Below, one piece after another: positions 46,923 through 56,108 of a stretch of 64,000 nt of DNA. Within the stretch, counting starts at the first letter, position 1. Every line of letters begins with the position of its first letter. Origin of the DNA: CAKZLS01 sp963701445 (lineage in GTDB: Bacteria > Pseudomonadota > Alphaproteobacteria > Rhodospirillales > Defluviicoccaceae); the NCBI GenBank assembly GCA_963701445.1, contig CAVPAM010000018.1, forward strand, positions 17,175 to 81,174. Reading direction: 5' to 3'. Position numbers and translations under genes: made by a program. A model generated the notes under the pieces. That model did no database searches. It saw only the letters and a program-made list of their open reading frames with translations, and was not told the DNA's origin.

Positions 46923-47963
46923 CTAAAAACTCGTTGGACTCGCGGGCGGACCCGGCACAAAGCCGCAACTCACCGAGGATGTGTCCCTGCACGACTCTTC
47001 GTTGTCGTTCGCGGGGGGAAATTCGCGGATAATCCGATCCCTGCCGCCGGCGCCTGGTTCGGTGCATTCGGGATATCGATCCTCCAAGGCGCGCCGAATA
47101 GGAACCGTGAGTTCCGGGATCGCCCGCACCGTTGCCGTCGCGAGTTCGATCGGACAGACGCATTCATCCCCTAGAATGCGACCTTTTGAGGGCAGTTTAA
47201 GCTCCGCGAACTCCATGATGGCCATTGCAAGATCAGGATTCGCCGCGACAAGCGCGCTGAACGCATTCGTCGCGATGCATTGGTTTTCCCGTTCCGGGTT
47301 GGCCTCCAGGGCCTCCAGGATTTCAGCCCGCAGTTCCGGGGACAGCTCGGTCGCCGGATCGCTGTCGCCCGCCAAGGATCCGTCCGTGGGGTTGTTTGCT
47401 TGGCTGGCGACGGCGCCTCCGGTTTCCGGGTTCTCGAAGAAGCCGCATCCCGGCGCGGAGGCATCCCCGCATGTTTCGTCATTTGGCCGGGAACCGAGGA
47501 GCGTCGGGCCGCTGGATCCGTCGCGGCCGCCGGCACCGGGGGCGATTCCGCTCAAGGATTGCTCCATGGCGGCCTCAACCGCCGAATCGCACTCTGGGTA
47601 CCGGTCTTCCAGTATGCGCCTGAGCGGATCGGCCAATTCCGGAACCACCCGGATCGTGGCTACGGCCAAGTCGGTGGGGCAGGCGCAGTCGGCGGCTGGA
47701 CGGTCCCGGCGCAAGACCAGGTTGGCACTCGCGAAATCGACGATTTGGCGCGCGTAATGGGGATGTGACCAAACGAGTTCGCCCATTTTACTCGTGGGGA
47801 TGCACGAGTCGTCGTCCACGTCGTGCGCCGCGAGCACATTCAGGATTTGTGTCTGTAGCGCCGGAGCGAGGGCGTCTGCCGCCCGCGCTTGCGTCGGGGG
47901 TGTGAACCAAAGGACCCCCGCCATCCAACAGCCAGCAACAGCGAGCCTCAAGACCGGTGACAT
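46923..47963 (-). CDS. Secreted protein with a duplicated four-cysteine domain, unknown function
   Basis: 346 aa, with GGAGG 6 nt before the ATG. The signal peptide is LRLAVAGCWMAGVLWFTPPT, ending near QARA. The mature part is two copies of a ~90-aa domain (about residues 35-125 and 210-300). Each has a C..CxCP..C pattern ending in EDRYPEC: the first has DCACPTDLAVATIRVVPEL, the second DECVCPIELATATVRAIPEL. Each copy is followed by GAGGRD and a short C..CGF tail. The cysteines probably form disulphides in the periplasm. No family was recognised. It sits at the head of the polysaccharide export genes. Confidence 0.85.
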   Translation of the reverse strand: MSPVLRLAVAGCWMAGVLWFTPPTQARAADALAPALQTQILNVLAAHDVDDDSCIPTSKMGELVWSHPHYARQIVDFASANLVLRRDRPAADCACPTDLAVATIRVVPELADPLRRILEDRYPECDSAVEAAMEQSLSGIAPGAGGRDGSSGPTLLGSRPNDETCGDASAPGCGFFENPETGGAVASQANNPTDGSLAGDSDPATELSPELRAEILEALEANPERENQCIATNAFSALVAANPDLAMAIMEFAELKLPSKGRILGDECVCPIELATATVRAIPELTVPIRRALEDRYPECTEPGAGGRDRIIREFPPANDNEESCRDTSSVSCGFVPGPPASPTSF

Positions 47964-48567
47964 TCAAGACCTCCATCGTGTTCTGGCGATTCGAGCGGCG
48001 CCCGAAGTGCTTAAGATTCATTAAATACAATTTAAAGTAGCATCAAGAGCGGAACTTGGCAATCGGTAGATGCAAAAATTCTCTTGCTTAACACTGCGGA
48101 ATATTGAAGCGATGTTTTTGTTATAGAAAATGTTTACCATGTGATAAAAGCAATCTTAGGTTGTTTTCGTGGACATTCTGGCCGTCCGCGCGGCTAAACC
48201 GGTGGAAGACACGAAGGACGGATATGTGGAAGTCTCCGCCGGTTGGGTAGCTTGGACCGGAATGACAATGGCTGACGCCGCCATTTATTGGTAAACGCGC
48301 GGGCGGGATGCCGTGTACCCGCCGAATCCGGCGGGTTGCCAATGGCGCGTTTAAGTTGGCCCCATCGATGGAAGATTGGTAAAGCGGTGGAATTGGGCCG
48401 AAAGAGTTTGTTTCGGTCTGGCAATGGAACCGTGAGTCCCGCACATAGACGATAGGGCGCGTGAGTTGACCGCGCCGTCGCCAAGCCAGGCGCCGTTTTC
48501 CAGGGTTGACCAGAAGGCGGTTTGGGGATGTGCGCAAGGAAGTTGCCCAAGGAAGTGAAGGTGAAAT
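47964..48567. other. 604-bp intergenic region upstream of divergent genes
   Basis: This separates the unknown secreted protein (leftward) from the phosphatase (rightward). The first ~170 bp (48,000-48,170) are clearly AT-richer than the surroundings and likely hold promoters for the polysaccharide genes. A perfect 8-bp hairpin (ACCCGCCG-AATC-CGGCGGGT, 48317-48336) lacks a T-run. Small open frames exist on the minus strand, but none shows a ribosome site or recognisable product. Confidence 0.5.
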
Positions 48568-49369
48568 GTGCTAGGCAATGTGATGCCCGGTGGCGCCATG
48601 GGACGCTTGTGGAGAAAGGCGAAACGGTTGACGGTCGCCAACGCGAGGGTTCCGTCCGGCGATAGAATCTATGCGGTCGGCGACATTCACGGACGCGTCG
48701 ACCTCTTGGAGCGTCTCCACGCGAAGATTCAAGGGGATGCCGATTCCGCGCCGCCGGCGACGCGCAAGACGATCATCTACCTGGGCGATTACGTGGACAG
48801 GGGCTTTAACTCCAAGGAATTGATCGATTTCCTGCTCGACAAACCGCTTCGCGGCATTGCCCCGGTGTATCTGAAGGGCAATCATGACGAGTATTTCGCC
48901 AATTTCATCGAGTTCATACGAGGACGGGGAGCCCTGGCTGAAGTACGGCGGCGACGCGACGGTGTACAGCTATGGGGTTCGGATCTCCGAAGACGTACCG
49001 CCGGAGCAGCGGCTCGAGCATATTCGCGAAAGCCTGCGCGAGACCGTTCCGGAACGGCACATGGCGTTTTTCAGGCAGCTGAGGCTGGCCTGGACGGTGG
49101 GCGATTTCCTGTTTGTCCACGCGGGCATACATCCGGACAGGCCGTGGGACCGGCAGGTATCCGACGACCTCCTCTGGATTCGCGACGAATTTCTCCAATC
49201 CAATCGTGATTTCGGCAAGATCGTCGTTCATGGCCATTCGGTAACCGAGGAGCCGGATGTCCGTGACAACCGCATCGGCATCGACACGGGGGCTTGTTAC
49301 AGCAATGTCCTGACGTGTCTCGTCCTCGAAGAGGACAACAAGCGCTTCCTGTCCACGGCCGACGGCTGA
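48568..49369 (+). CDS. PPP-type metallophosphatase, apparent frameshift
   Basis: Likely start GTG 48568 (AAGG 6 nt upstream); ATGs at 48583 and 48598 are alternatives. Motifs are in order: GDIHG, GDYVDRG, GNHDE, then after the break HAG and VVHGHSV. This is the serine/threonine protein phosphatase (PPP) metal-site pattern. The frame breaks near 48916-48919, where FIEFI should continue EDGEPWLKYGGDA. Dropping one base gives 266 aa. Bacterial homologues dephosphorylate proteins or diadenosine tetraphosphate. It lies between a tyrosine autokinase locus and glucan genes, but no functional link can be shown. Confidence 0.87.
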
Positions 49370-49513
49370 TCCTCCTCCCCCGTTCCCATGCGCCATTCGT
49401 GATCGCGGGTATCGGCGAATCGCTTGAATTCGTTGCCGATTGCGATTGACGAATTTCCGCCATGGGGTAGAACACTGGATCAGGCCGGTGCCGCTCGGGA
49501 GTGGGTAATAAAA

Positions 49514-50722
49514 ATGCGCGTTCTGTTCATGACCAACGAATATCCTCCACATATTTACGGCGGGGCCGGCGTTCACGTGGAGTACTTGTCAAGAGAACTG
49601 GCGAAGCTGACGCCGATCGAGGTCCGGAGCTTCCACGAACAGGCCTACGTGGATGGGCAGTTGAGCGTGAGAGGCACGAAGATCGAGTCTTCTCAGTTTT
49701 CGGGGTGCCCGGTGCCCCTGGTGTCCCCTTTGAAGGCGCTTGCCACGTCGTTGGCCTTCAACGGACAGGGCATCGACGCCGACGTGGTTCACTGCCACAC
49801 GTGGTATACGCATTTCGGCGGTATCCTGGCGAAAATGCTGTACGGCCTGCCGCTGGTCATCACCGTTCATTCCCTGGAGCCCCTGAGACCGTGGAAGCGC
49901 GAGCAGATCGGCCGCGGCTTCGATCTCTCGAGCTGGGTCGAGAAAACCGCGCTGGAAATGGCCGACGCCGTGATCGCGGTGTCGAAGAGCACCTACGACG
50001 ACGTGCAACGGCTGTTCGACGTGGACCCGGCCCGGATGCACGTCATCGCCAACGGCATCGATACGGAAGAATACCGGGCGGTCAACCGGCCCGAGGTGCT
50101 CGCGCGCAACGGGATCGATTACAGCTCGCCCTTTGTCCTGTTCGTCGGCCGCATGACCCGTCAGAAAGGTCTCTATTATCTGCTCAAGGCGGCTGAATCC
50201 ATCGATCCGAGGCTGCAGATCGTCCTCTGCGCCGGAGAGTCGGACACGCCCGAGCTGCAGGCGGAACTGGAGGCGATGGTGCGCGACCTCAAGTCGCGGC
50301 GGCCGGGGATCGTCTGGATTCCGGGCATGCTGGGACGCGAGGACGTGATCGTCCTTTATTCGCACGCGGCGGTGTTCTGCTGCCCCTCCATTTACGAGCC
50401 GTTCGGCATCATCAATCTGGAAGCCATGGCGTGCGGCACGCCGGTGGTGGGAAGCCGCGTCGGGGGAATTCCCGAGGTGGTCGCCGATGGCGAGACCGGG
50501 TTGATCGTGGACGCCAAGCTGTCCGACGCGCCGCCTCACGATCCAACGGACCCGGACGCCTTTGCCCGGGGGTTGGCGGAGGCGATCAACCGCCTCGGAT
50601 TGGACCCCGAGCTCTCCCGCCGCATGGGGGAAGCCGGCCGCCAGCGCGTCATCGATATCTACAGCTGGCAGAGCATCGCCAAGCAGACCATGGCGCTGTA
50701 CGAATCCATTGTCGGCAAATAG
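49514..50722 (+). CDS. GT4 glycosyltransferase, actinobacterial-type glycogen synthase (GlgM/GlgA)
   Basis: 402 aa from ATG 49514 (MRVLFMTNEYPPHIYGGAGV), the typical start of Corynebacterium-type GlgA/GlgM proteins. An N-terminal acceptor domain with VHCHTWYTHFGG is followed by the GT-B donor domain with VLFVGRMTRQKGLYYLLKA and the E-x7-E motif in YEPFGIINLEAMACGTPVVG. Family members use ADP-glucose to extend glucan or to make maltose-1-phosphate. It heads an operon with a GH13 enzyme and TreS-maltokinase, which supports the maltose-1-phosphate interpretation. Confidence 0.9.
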   Translation: MRVLFMTNEYPPHIYGGAGVHVEYLSRELAKLTPIEVRSFHEQAYVDGQLSVRGTKIESSQFSGCPVPLVSPLKALATSLAFNGQGIDADVVHCHTWYTHFGGILAKMLYGLPLVITVHSLEPLRPWKREQIGRGFDLSSWVEKTALEMADAVIAVSKSTYDDVQRLFDVDPARMHVIANGIDTEEYRAVNRPEVLARNGIDYSSPFVLFVGRMTRQKGLYYLLKAAESIDPRLQIVLCAGESDTPELQAELEAMVRDLKSRRPGIVWIPGMLGREDVIVLYSHAAVFCCPSIYEPFGIINLEAMACGTPVVGSRVGGIPEVVADGETGLIVDAKLSDAPPHDPTDPDAFARGLAEAINRLGLDPELSRRMGEAGRQRVIDIYSWQSIAKQTMALYESIVGK

Positions 50723-50809
50723 TCCGACTTTATCGCATGCGCGCCGGCGTTGAGGGCGCGCAAGACACCAACCACAAGCAAGAACAACGAGCTTTGCGGG
50801 GAGAACATC

Positions 50810-52108
50810 GTGGCCGAAGGCGTCAGAATCTATAACCTGTTTCCGCTGCTTGCCGGTTCCGTAAAGGACTGGGAGAGCCATCTCGACCGCATCGCGGCGA
50901 TGGGATTCAACTGGGTGTTCGTCAATCCGTTCCACGCGACGGGTTACTCGGGCAGTCTGTACGCGGTCAAGGACTACTACACGCTCAATCCGCTGTTTCA
51001 GGGAGGCTCGAAGCGCAAGGCCGACACGCTGCTTGCCGGGTTCATGAAGGCGGCCGACAAGCGCGGATTGTCGGTGATGATGGATCTGGTGATCAATCAT
51101 ACGGGCAAGGACTCGATCCTGACCGAGCAACACCCGGAGTGGTTCGTGCGCGAGGCGGACGGTTCTCTGAGTTCCCCCTTCGCGGTCGACCCCGCGGACA
51201 TCCGGAAGAAAACCGTCTGGACCGATCTCGCGGCCATCGATTACTCGGATCGCCCGGAACGCAAGCAGGTCATCCAGTACTTCGGCGACGTGGTCCGCCA
51301 CTACATGGGGCTCGGCGTCCGCGGTTTCCGCTGCGACGCGGCCTACAAGGTGCCGAAAGCCGCGTGGAGGGGGGTCATCGACGCCGGCCGCGCCACCGAC
51401 AAGGACGCCGTTTTCATCGCCGAGAACCTCGGCGGCATGATGGAAGAGGTGGAGAGCCTCCGTTCGTCCGGCTTCGATTATCTGTTCAATAGCGCCAAGT
51501 GGTGGGACTTCCGCGAGGGCTGGTTGCTGGAACAGTACGAAAAGTTCCGCAGCATCGCGCCGTCGATCGCGTTTCCCGAGACCCACGATACGCCGCGGCT
51601 GGCCGAGGAACTGGCCGGGCAGGGGATCGGCGATCCCTCGGATCAGGAGCGGCGGTATCGGCGCGCGTACCTGTTCTCGGCGGTGTTCTCCACCGGCGTG
51701 ATGATCCCCATGGGCTACGAATACGGCTTCCGCCGGCGTCTGCACGTGGTGGACACGCGGCCGGAGCATTGGGAAAACCCGGCCTTCGATCTGACATCGT
51801 TCATCGCGGACGTGAACCGGATGAAGGCGTCGGCGCCCGTGCTCAACGAAGAGGGGCCGCAGCGGGCCTTCACCGTCGGCGACGGGCGGATGACCTGTCT
51901 GCAGCGGCGCGCCAAACGCGGAAAGGGTTGGGCGGTTTCCCTGCTCAACACCGATTGGGGGTCGCCGGTGACCGCCCGCGTGGACGGCCTGGATGGGGAT
52001 ATCGCCAAGGGCCGGGAAATCACCCCCGGAAAAGACGGCGGCGCGTTTGCCGCGGGCGACGAGGTGACCCTGGCGCCCGGCGAAGTGAGGGTGTTCGCCG
52101 GGAAATAG
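50810..52108 (+). CDS. Short GH13 alpha-amylase-family enzyme
   Basis: 432 aa from GTG 50810, with GGGGAGA upstream. All four GH13 regions are present: DLVINHT (I), GFRCDAAYK with the nucleophile Asp (II), FIAENLGG with the acid/base Glu (III) and PETHDTPR (IV). A C-terminal beta domain ends in LAPGEVRVFAGK. It begins directly with the barrel (AEGVRIYNLFPLLAG), lacking the N-terminal domains of GlgB or GlgE. The exact reaction is unclear. Given the operon, it may be a glucan hydrolase/transferase acting on maltose-1-phosphate-derived glucan. Its motifs are not those of GlgE (e.g. no DNPHTKP). Confidence 0.9.
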   Translation: MAEGVRIYNLFPLLAGSVKDWESHLDRIAAMGFNWVFVNPFHATGYSGSLYAVKDYYTLNPLFQGGSKRKADTLLAGFMKAADKRGLSVMMDLVINHTGKDSILTEQHPEWFVREADGSLSSPFAVDPADIRKKTVWTDLAAIDYSDRPERKQVIQYFGDVVRHYMGLGVRGFRCDAAYKVPKAAWRGVIDAGRATDKDAVFIAENLGGMMEEVESLRSSGFDYLFNSAKWWDFREGWLLEQYEKFRSIAPSIAFPETHDTPRLAEELAGQGIGDPSDQERRYRRAYLFSAVFSTGVMIPMGYEYGFRRRLHVVDTRPEHWENPAFDLTSFIADVNRMKASAPVLNEEGPQRAFTVGDGRMTCLQRRAKRGKGWAVSLLNTDWGSPVTARVDGLDGDIAKGREITPGKDGGAFAAGDEVTLAPGEVRVFAGK

Positions 52109-52164
52109 CCGAACCGGCATGGAACGCGGCGGGGGGAGCGCCGGGCCAGGGAGAGGGCAAGCCC

Positions 52165-55100
52165 ATGAAGAACGACGATCCCCTTTGGTACAAGGACGCC
52201 ATCGTCTACGAAGTGCACGTCAAGGCGTTTCACGACTCCGACCGTGACGGAATCGGCGACTTTCCCGGGCTGACCGAGAAGCTGGATTACCTGGTGGACC
52301 TGGGGGTGACGGCCATTTGGCTGTTGCCGTTCTATCCGTCGCCGCTGCGCGACGACGGCTATGACATCGCCGATTACAAGAACATCAATCCCAACTACGG
52401 AACCATGCGCGACTTCCGCCATTTCGTGCGGGAGGCGCATCGCCGGGGATTGAAGGTCATCACCGAACTGGTGATCAACCATACCTCCGACCAGCACCCC
52501 TGGTTCAAGCGGGCCCGCAAGGCCAAGCCCGGCTCCAAGTGGCGCGATTTCTACGTCTGGAGCGACACCGTCAAGAAATACGAAGGCACGCGGATCATCT
52601 TCTGCGACTCGGAAACGTCCAACTGGACCTGGGATCCGGAGGCCAAGGCCTACTACTGGCACCGCTTCTTCCACCACCAGCCGGATCTCAATTTCGACAA
52701 TCCCCGGGTGTTCGACGAGGTGACCCGGGTGATGAAGTTCTGGCTCGACGCCGGCGTCGACGGGTTGCGCCTGGACGCGGTTCCCTACATCTGCGAGCGC
52801 GAGGGCACCAACAACGAAAACCTGCCCGAGACCCACGATGTCATCCGGCGCCTCAGGGCCTGGCTGAACGCCAATTTCGAGAACCGCATGTTCCTGGCGG
52901 AAGCCAACCAGTGGCCCGAGGACGTCTGCCAGTATTTCGGCGACGGCGACGAGTGCCACATGGCGTATCACTTCCCGCTGATGCCCAGGATGTACATGGC
53001 GCTGGCCCGCGAGGACCGCTATCCGATCACCGACATCATGCGCCAGACGCCCGATATCCCCGAGACCTGCCAGTGGGCGATCTTCCTGCGCAATCACGAC
53101 GAACTCACGCTGGAGATGGTGACCGACCGCGAGCGGGACTATCTGTGGCACTTCTACGCCGCCGACTCGCGCGCCCGGATCAATCTCGGCATCCGCCGGC
53201 GGCTGGCGCCGTTGCTGGAGCGCGACCGGCGCAAGATCGAGCTGCTCAACAGCCTCCTGATGTCCATGCCGGGAACCCCGATCATCTATTACGGGGACGA
53301 GATCGGCATGGGCGACAATGTCTTTCTCGGCGACCGCAACGGCGTGCGCACGCCCATGCAGTGGTCGCCCGACCGCAACGCCGGCTTTTCCAAGGCCGAG
53401 CCGGAGCATCTCTACCTGCCGCCGATCATGGATTCCATCTTCGGCTACGAGGCGGTCAACGCCGAGTCCCAGCGGCGGCTGTCCACCTCGCTCCTGAGCT
53501 GGATGAAGCGGATGATCTCCATCCGGAAGGCGCATCCCTCGTTCGGCCGGGGGTCGCTGACCTTCCTGTATCCGGGGAACCGCAAGGTGCTCGCGTACCT
53601 GCGATCCCACGGCGACGAGACGGTGCTGTGCGTGGCCAATCTCTCGCGGGCGCCGCAGGCGGCCGAACTGGACCTGTCGGCCTACATCGGGCGGGTCCCC
53701 GTCGAGTTGTTCGGCAACAGCGCCTTTCCGCCCATCGGCGGCCTGCCGTACTTCATCACGTTGCCGCACCACGGCTTCTATTGGTTCCTGCTCGCCGAGG
53801 AAGCCGAGGCCCCCGCGTGGCACGAGGAGACGGTCGCGCCGCTGCCCGAGTTCCGCACGATCGTCCTGTTGCCGGGATGGCAATCCGCCATCGGCGGCGG
53901 GCACTTGCAGGTTCTCCAGGATCGGGTTCTTCCCGAGTTCCTGCCGAACCAGCGATGGTTCGCCGCCAAGGGAACGGCGATCCGGTCGCTCTCCATCGGC
54001 GACAGCGCGGTCCTGACGTCCGGATCCTTCCGCTCCCGGCTCACCTGCCTGGATACCGAAACGGAGGACGGAACCAGGCAGCGGTACTTCCTGCCGCTGA
54101 CCATCGCGTGGGAGAGCGCGACCGAGGATCCGATGAGCTATCTGGCCCCGTACACGGTGGCCAAGGCGCGGTCCGGCGGCCGCGTGGGCGCCATGCACGA
54201 TGCCCTGGCGACGCCGCCCTTTACCGCCGCCGTGATCCGGGCCATGCGCGACGGACACGAGATCGAGACCGCTTCCGGCGGGCGCGTGGTGTTCTCGGCC
54301 ACCGACGCCTTCGCGCGCGTGGAGCTGCCCGAGGATGTCCCCATCGAGCGCATGGCGCGCGAACAGAGCAACACCTCGGTGATCATCGGCGACCAGGCGA
54401 TCCTCAAGGCCTTCCGGCGCCTCGAACCGGGGGTCCATCCGGAAATCGAAATCGGACGGTTCCTGACCGACGTGGCCCACTTCGAGAACACGCCGCCGTT
54501 GCTGGGGTCCGTCGAACTGATCGGTGCCGACGGCGAGCCGACGGCGCTCGCGGTTCTGCAAGGCTACGTCCGCAACCAGGGCGACGGCTGGTCGTTCACC
54601 GAGGATTACCTGCACCGCATCCTGCACGACCGCGAGATCATGCCGGCCGAGCAGGAGGATGGCCCGGACGACACCCATGCCATGTATGTGGGCCTGGCCG
54701 GGGTCCTGGGAACCCGCGTGGCCGAGTTGCACCGGGCCTTCGCCATGGAGGTGGACGACCCCGCGTTCCGGCCCGAGCCGGTGACCGCCGACGACATGGC
54801 GGGGTGGGCCGACGGCCTGCGCCGGCAGGCCGCCCTGGCCCGCGACGCCCTCGATCGGGCGATGGGGTCCGCCGATCTGTCCGACGAGACACGGGACGCG
54901 GTCAAGGACGTGCTCGGCCGCTGGTCGCGCATCGACGGGCTCATCCAGCGCGCCCTGCCGAAGCGCCTCGACGTGACCAAGACGCGCCACCACGGCGATC
55001 TGCATCTCGGGCAGGTGGTGGTCGTCCGCGACGATTTCTTCATCCTGGACTTCGAGGGCGAACCCAGCCGCGGCCTGGCGCGGCGCCGCGCCAAGCACTC

Positions 55101-55440
55101 GCCGCTGCGCGACGTGGCGGGCCTCATCCGGTCGTTCAATTACGCCGCCGTCACGTCCCTGTCCGGCCACAAGCCCACCCGCCCCGGCGCCGCCGAGGAC
55201 CTCAAGTCGGCCATCACCAAGTGGGAGACGCTCGCGGTCGGAAGCTTCCTGAACGGCTACGGCGAGGCCATCCGCGGCTGCTCGTCCGTGCCGGGCGACG
55301 CCAAGGCCTTCGAACGCCTGCTCAAGTTCTTCGTTCTCGAAAAGGCGCTGTACGAAATCTGCTACGAGGCCGCCAACCGTCCCGACTGGCTGTCCATCCC
55401 GGTCAGGGGCGTCCAGCAACTCCTCGCGTCGAACGCCTGA
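52165..55440 (+). CDS. treS: Trehalose synthase-maltokinase fusion
   Basis: 1,091 aa from ATG 52165. Residues ~1-550 are TreS (GH13): YEVHVKAFHDSDRDGIGDF, VINHTSDQHPWF, DGLRLDAVPY, FLAEANQWPED and LRNHDELTLEM. It interconverts maltose and trehalose. Residues ~600-1091 are a maltokinase (Pep2/Mak): FLPNQRWFAAKG, YVRNQGDGWSFT, HHGDLHLGQ and ILDFEGEPSRG form the kinase site that makes maltose-1-phosphate from maltose with ATP. The fused form is known from proteobacteria. The last 240 bp of the gene are repeated exactly at 57463-57702, downstream of sbtB. Confidence 0.96.
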   Translation: MKNDDPLWYKDAIVYEVHVKAFHDSDRDGIGDFPGLTEKLDYLVDLGVTAIWLLPFYPSPLRDDGYDIADYKNINPNYGTMRDFRHFVREAHRRGLKVITELVINHTSDQHPWFKRARKAKPGSKWRDFYVWSDTVKKYEGTRIIFCDSETSNWTWDPEAKAYYWHRFFHHQPDLNFDNPRVFDEVTRVMKFWLDAGVDGLRLDAVPYICEREGTNNENLPETHDVIRRLRAWLNANFENRMFLAEANQWPEDVCQYFGDGDECHMAYHFPLMPRMYMALAREDRYPITDIMRQTPDIPETCQWAIFLRNHDELTLEMVTDRERDYLWHFYAADSRARINLGIRRRLAPLLERDRRKIELLNSLLMSMPGTPIIYYGDEIGMGDNVFLGDRNGVRTPMQWSPDRNAGFSKAEPEHLYLPPIMDSIFGYEAVNAESQRRLSTSLLSWMKRMISIRKAHPSFGRGSLTFLYPGNRKVLAYLRSHGDETVLCVANLSRAPQAAELDLSAYIGRVPVELFGNSAFPPIGGLPYFITLPHHGFYWFLLAEEAEAPAWHEETVAPLPEFRTIVLLPGWQSAIGGGHLQVLQDRVLPEFLPNQRWFAAKGTAIRSLSIGDSAVLTSGSFRSRLTCLDTETEDGTRQRYFLPLTIAWESATEDPMSYLAPYTVAKARSGGRVGAMHDALATPPFTAAVIRAMRDGHEIETASGGRVVFSATDAFARVELPEDVPIERMAREQSNTSVIIGDQAILKAFRRLEPGVHPEIEIGRFLTDVAHFENTPPLLGSVELIGADGEPTALAVLQGYVRNQGDGWSFTEDYLHRILHDREIMPAEQEDGPDDTHAMYVGLAGVLGTRVAELHRAFAMEVDDPAFRPEPVTADDMAGWADGLRRQAALARDALDRAMGSADLSDETRDAVKDVLGRWSRIDGLIQRALPKRLDVTKTRHHGDLHLGQVVVVRDDFFILDFEGEPSRGLARRRAKHSPLRDVAGLIRSFNYAAVTSLSGHKPTRPGAAEDLKSAITKWETLAVGSFLNGYGEAIRGCSSVPGDAKAFERLLKFFVLEKALYEICYEAANRPDWLSIPVRGVQQLLASNA

Positions 55441-55465
55441 ATGCCGGGCGCGGGGGGGGGGGGGG
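55201..55465 (+). repeat. Direct repeat, left copy: treS 3' end plus G-run
   Basis: From 55201 through the treS stop and up to the G-run (55452-55465, 14 G) the sequence is base-for-base the same as 57463-57725, except that the second G-run has 12 G. The offset is 2,262 bp. This left copy is part of the intact treS gene. Confidence 0.93.
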
Positions 55466-55714
55466 TGTAACGCGTTTTTTGCAAAACAACCCCATGCACC
55501 GTAGAAATTCCCTGCAAGTCATTGAAATACTTGAATTCTTAAAACGCTCGTTGGTAGACCGCAACGTCGTAAGCCATTGATATAAAAAGAAACATTTCGA
55601 TGCGATCCGCGAACGACCGGCTTCCGGGACCGCCATTTTGCGTGAAATCGGGGGGAAAAATCGCCAAATACGCGCCGCGAAACGCGATTTTCGGCGGTTC
55701 AACGAGCCAAACAG
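55466..55714 (+). repeat. Dispersed ~250-bp repeat, copy 2
   Basis: This follows the treS G-run. It is over 90% identical by eye to 57726-57974 and recognisably related to 33488-33722 on the other strand. The minus strand encodes the shared peptide LFGSLNRRKSRFAARIW, continuing with RFFPPISRKMAVPEAGRS. Its first ~20 bp after the G-run differ from the other copies. MITE-like element A begins 41 bp further on. Confidence 0.85.
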
Positions 55715-55755
55715 CGCATGCGACGGAGCATCAACCATGGCCCCGACACGGCATG

Positions 55756-55869
55756 GGTTCCGGGGACATGCGATCCAATTGACATTCGTTCGGTAGACTG
55801 ATGGGGCGCCCATGGCATGGCTCGCACGCGACGTCGCCCCCGGTAGATCCGTAACATGTCCCCGGAACC
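55756..55869. mobile_element. 114-bp MITE-like element A
   Basis: The ends are inverted: GGTTCCGGGGACATG at the left and its exact complement at the right (55855-55869). The whole unit is repeated with a few changes at 60543-60656, at the same length of 114 bp, including the internal ATTGACAT and GATGGGGCGCCCAT blocks. It has no coding capacity. No clear target-site duplication is visible. Confidence 0.8.
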
Positions 55870-55872
55870 TCC

Positions 55873-55959
55873 CGCATTTTCGGCTTCCTGCTCATTTGTA
55901 TCGGCATTCAGTTCCTGCTTACAGGCATCGACGACTTCTTCCTGATCCGCCCGCGCTGA
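55873..55959 (+). pseudogene. 3' remnant of a MarC-like membrane protein gene
   Basis: 28 codons ending in TGA at 55957-55959 read RIFGFLLICIGIQFLLTGI followed by DDFFLIRPR. This looks like the last helix and C-terminus of MarC/UPF0056 multi-TM proteins. It has no start and begins 3 bp after MITE element A, so the rest of the gene has been lost at that junction. The identification is by eye and moderate. Confidence 0.45.
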
Positions 55960-56108
55960 CAATTTTCAGTCGGCTCTCTTGACCGAAGACTGTTCGCGCG
56001 CGCAATATCGCACCTGCACAAAATACCCTTGATCGGAAACCGGACGTTGGCCGTCGCAACAGAGCGGCCTCCCGGGTCCCACTCGCAAGGGAAGAAGGGG
56101 GAACCGGT

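Noticed and set aside
48121..48537. Minus-strand frames in the 604-bp gap before the phosphatase gene
   Set aside because: Several overlapping frames of similar length exist, none with a ribosome site, signal peptide or known motif.
51715..55419. 1,234-codon minus-strand frame opposite the GH13 and treS genes
   Set aside because: It mirrors the codon periodicity of treS, and its composition is His/Arg/Gln/Gly-rich; no family features.
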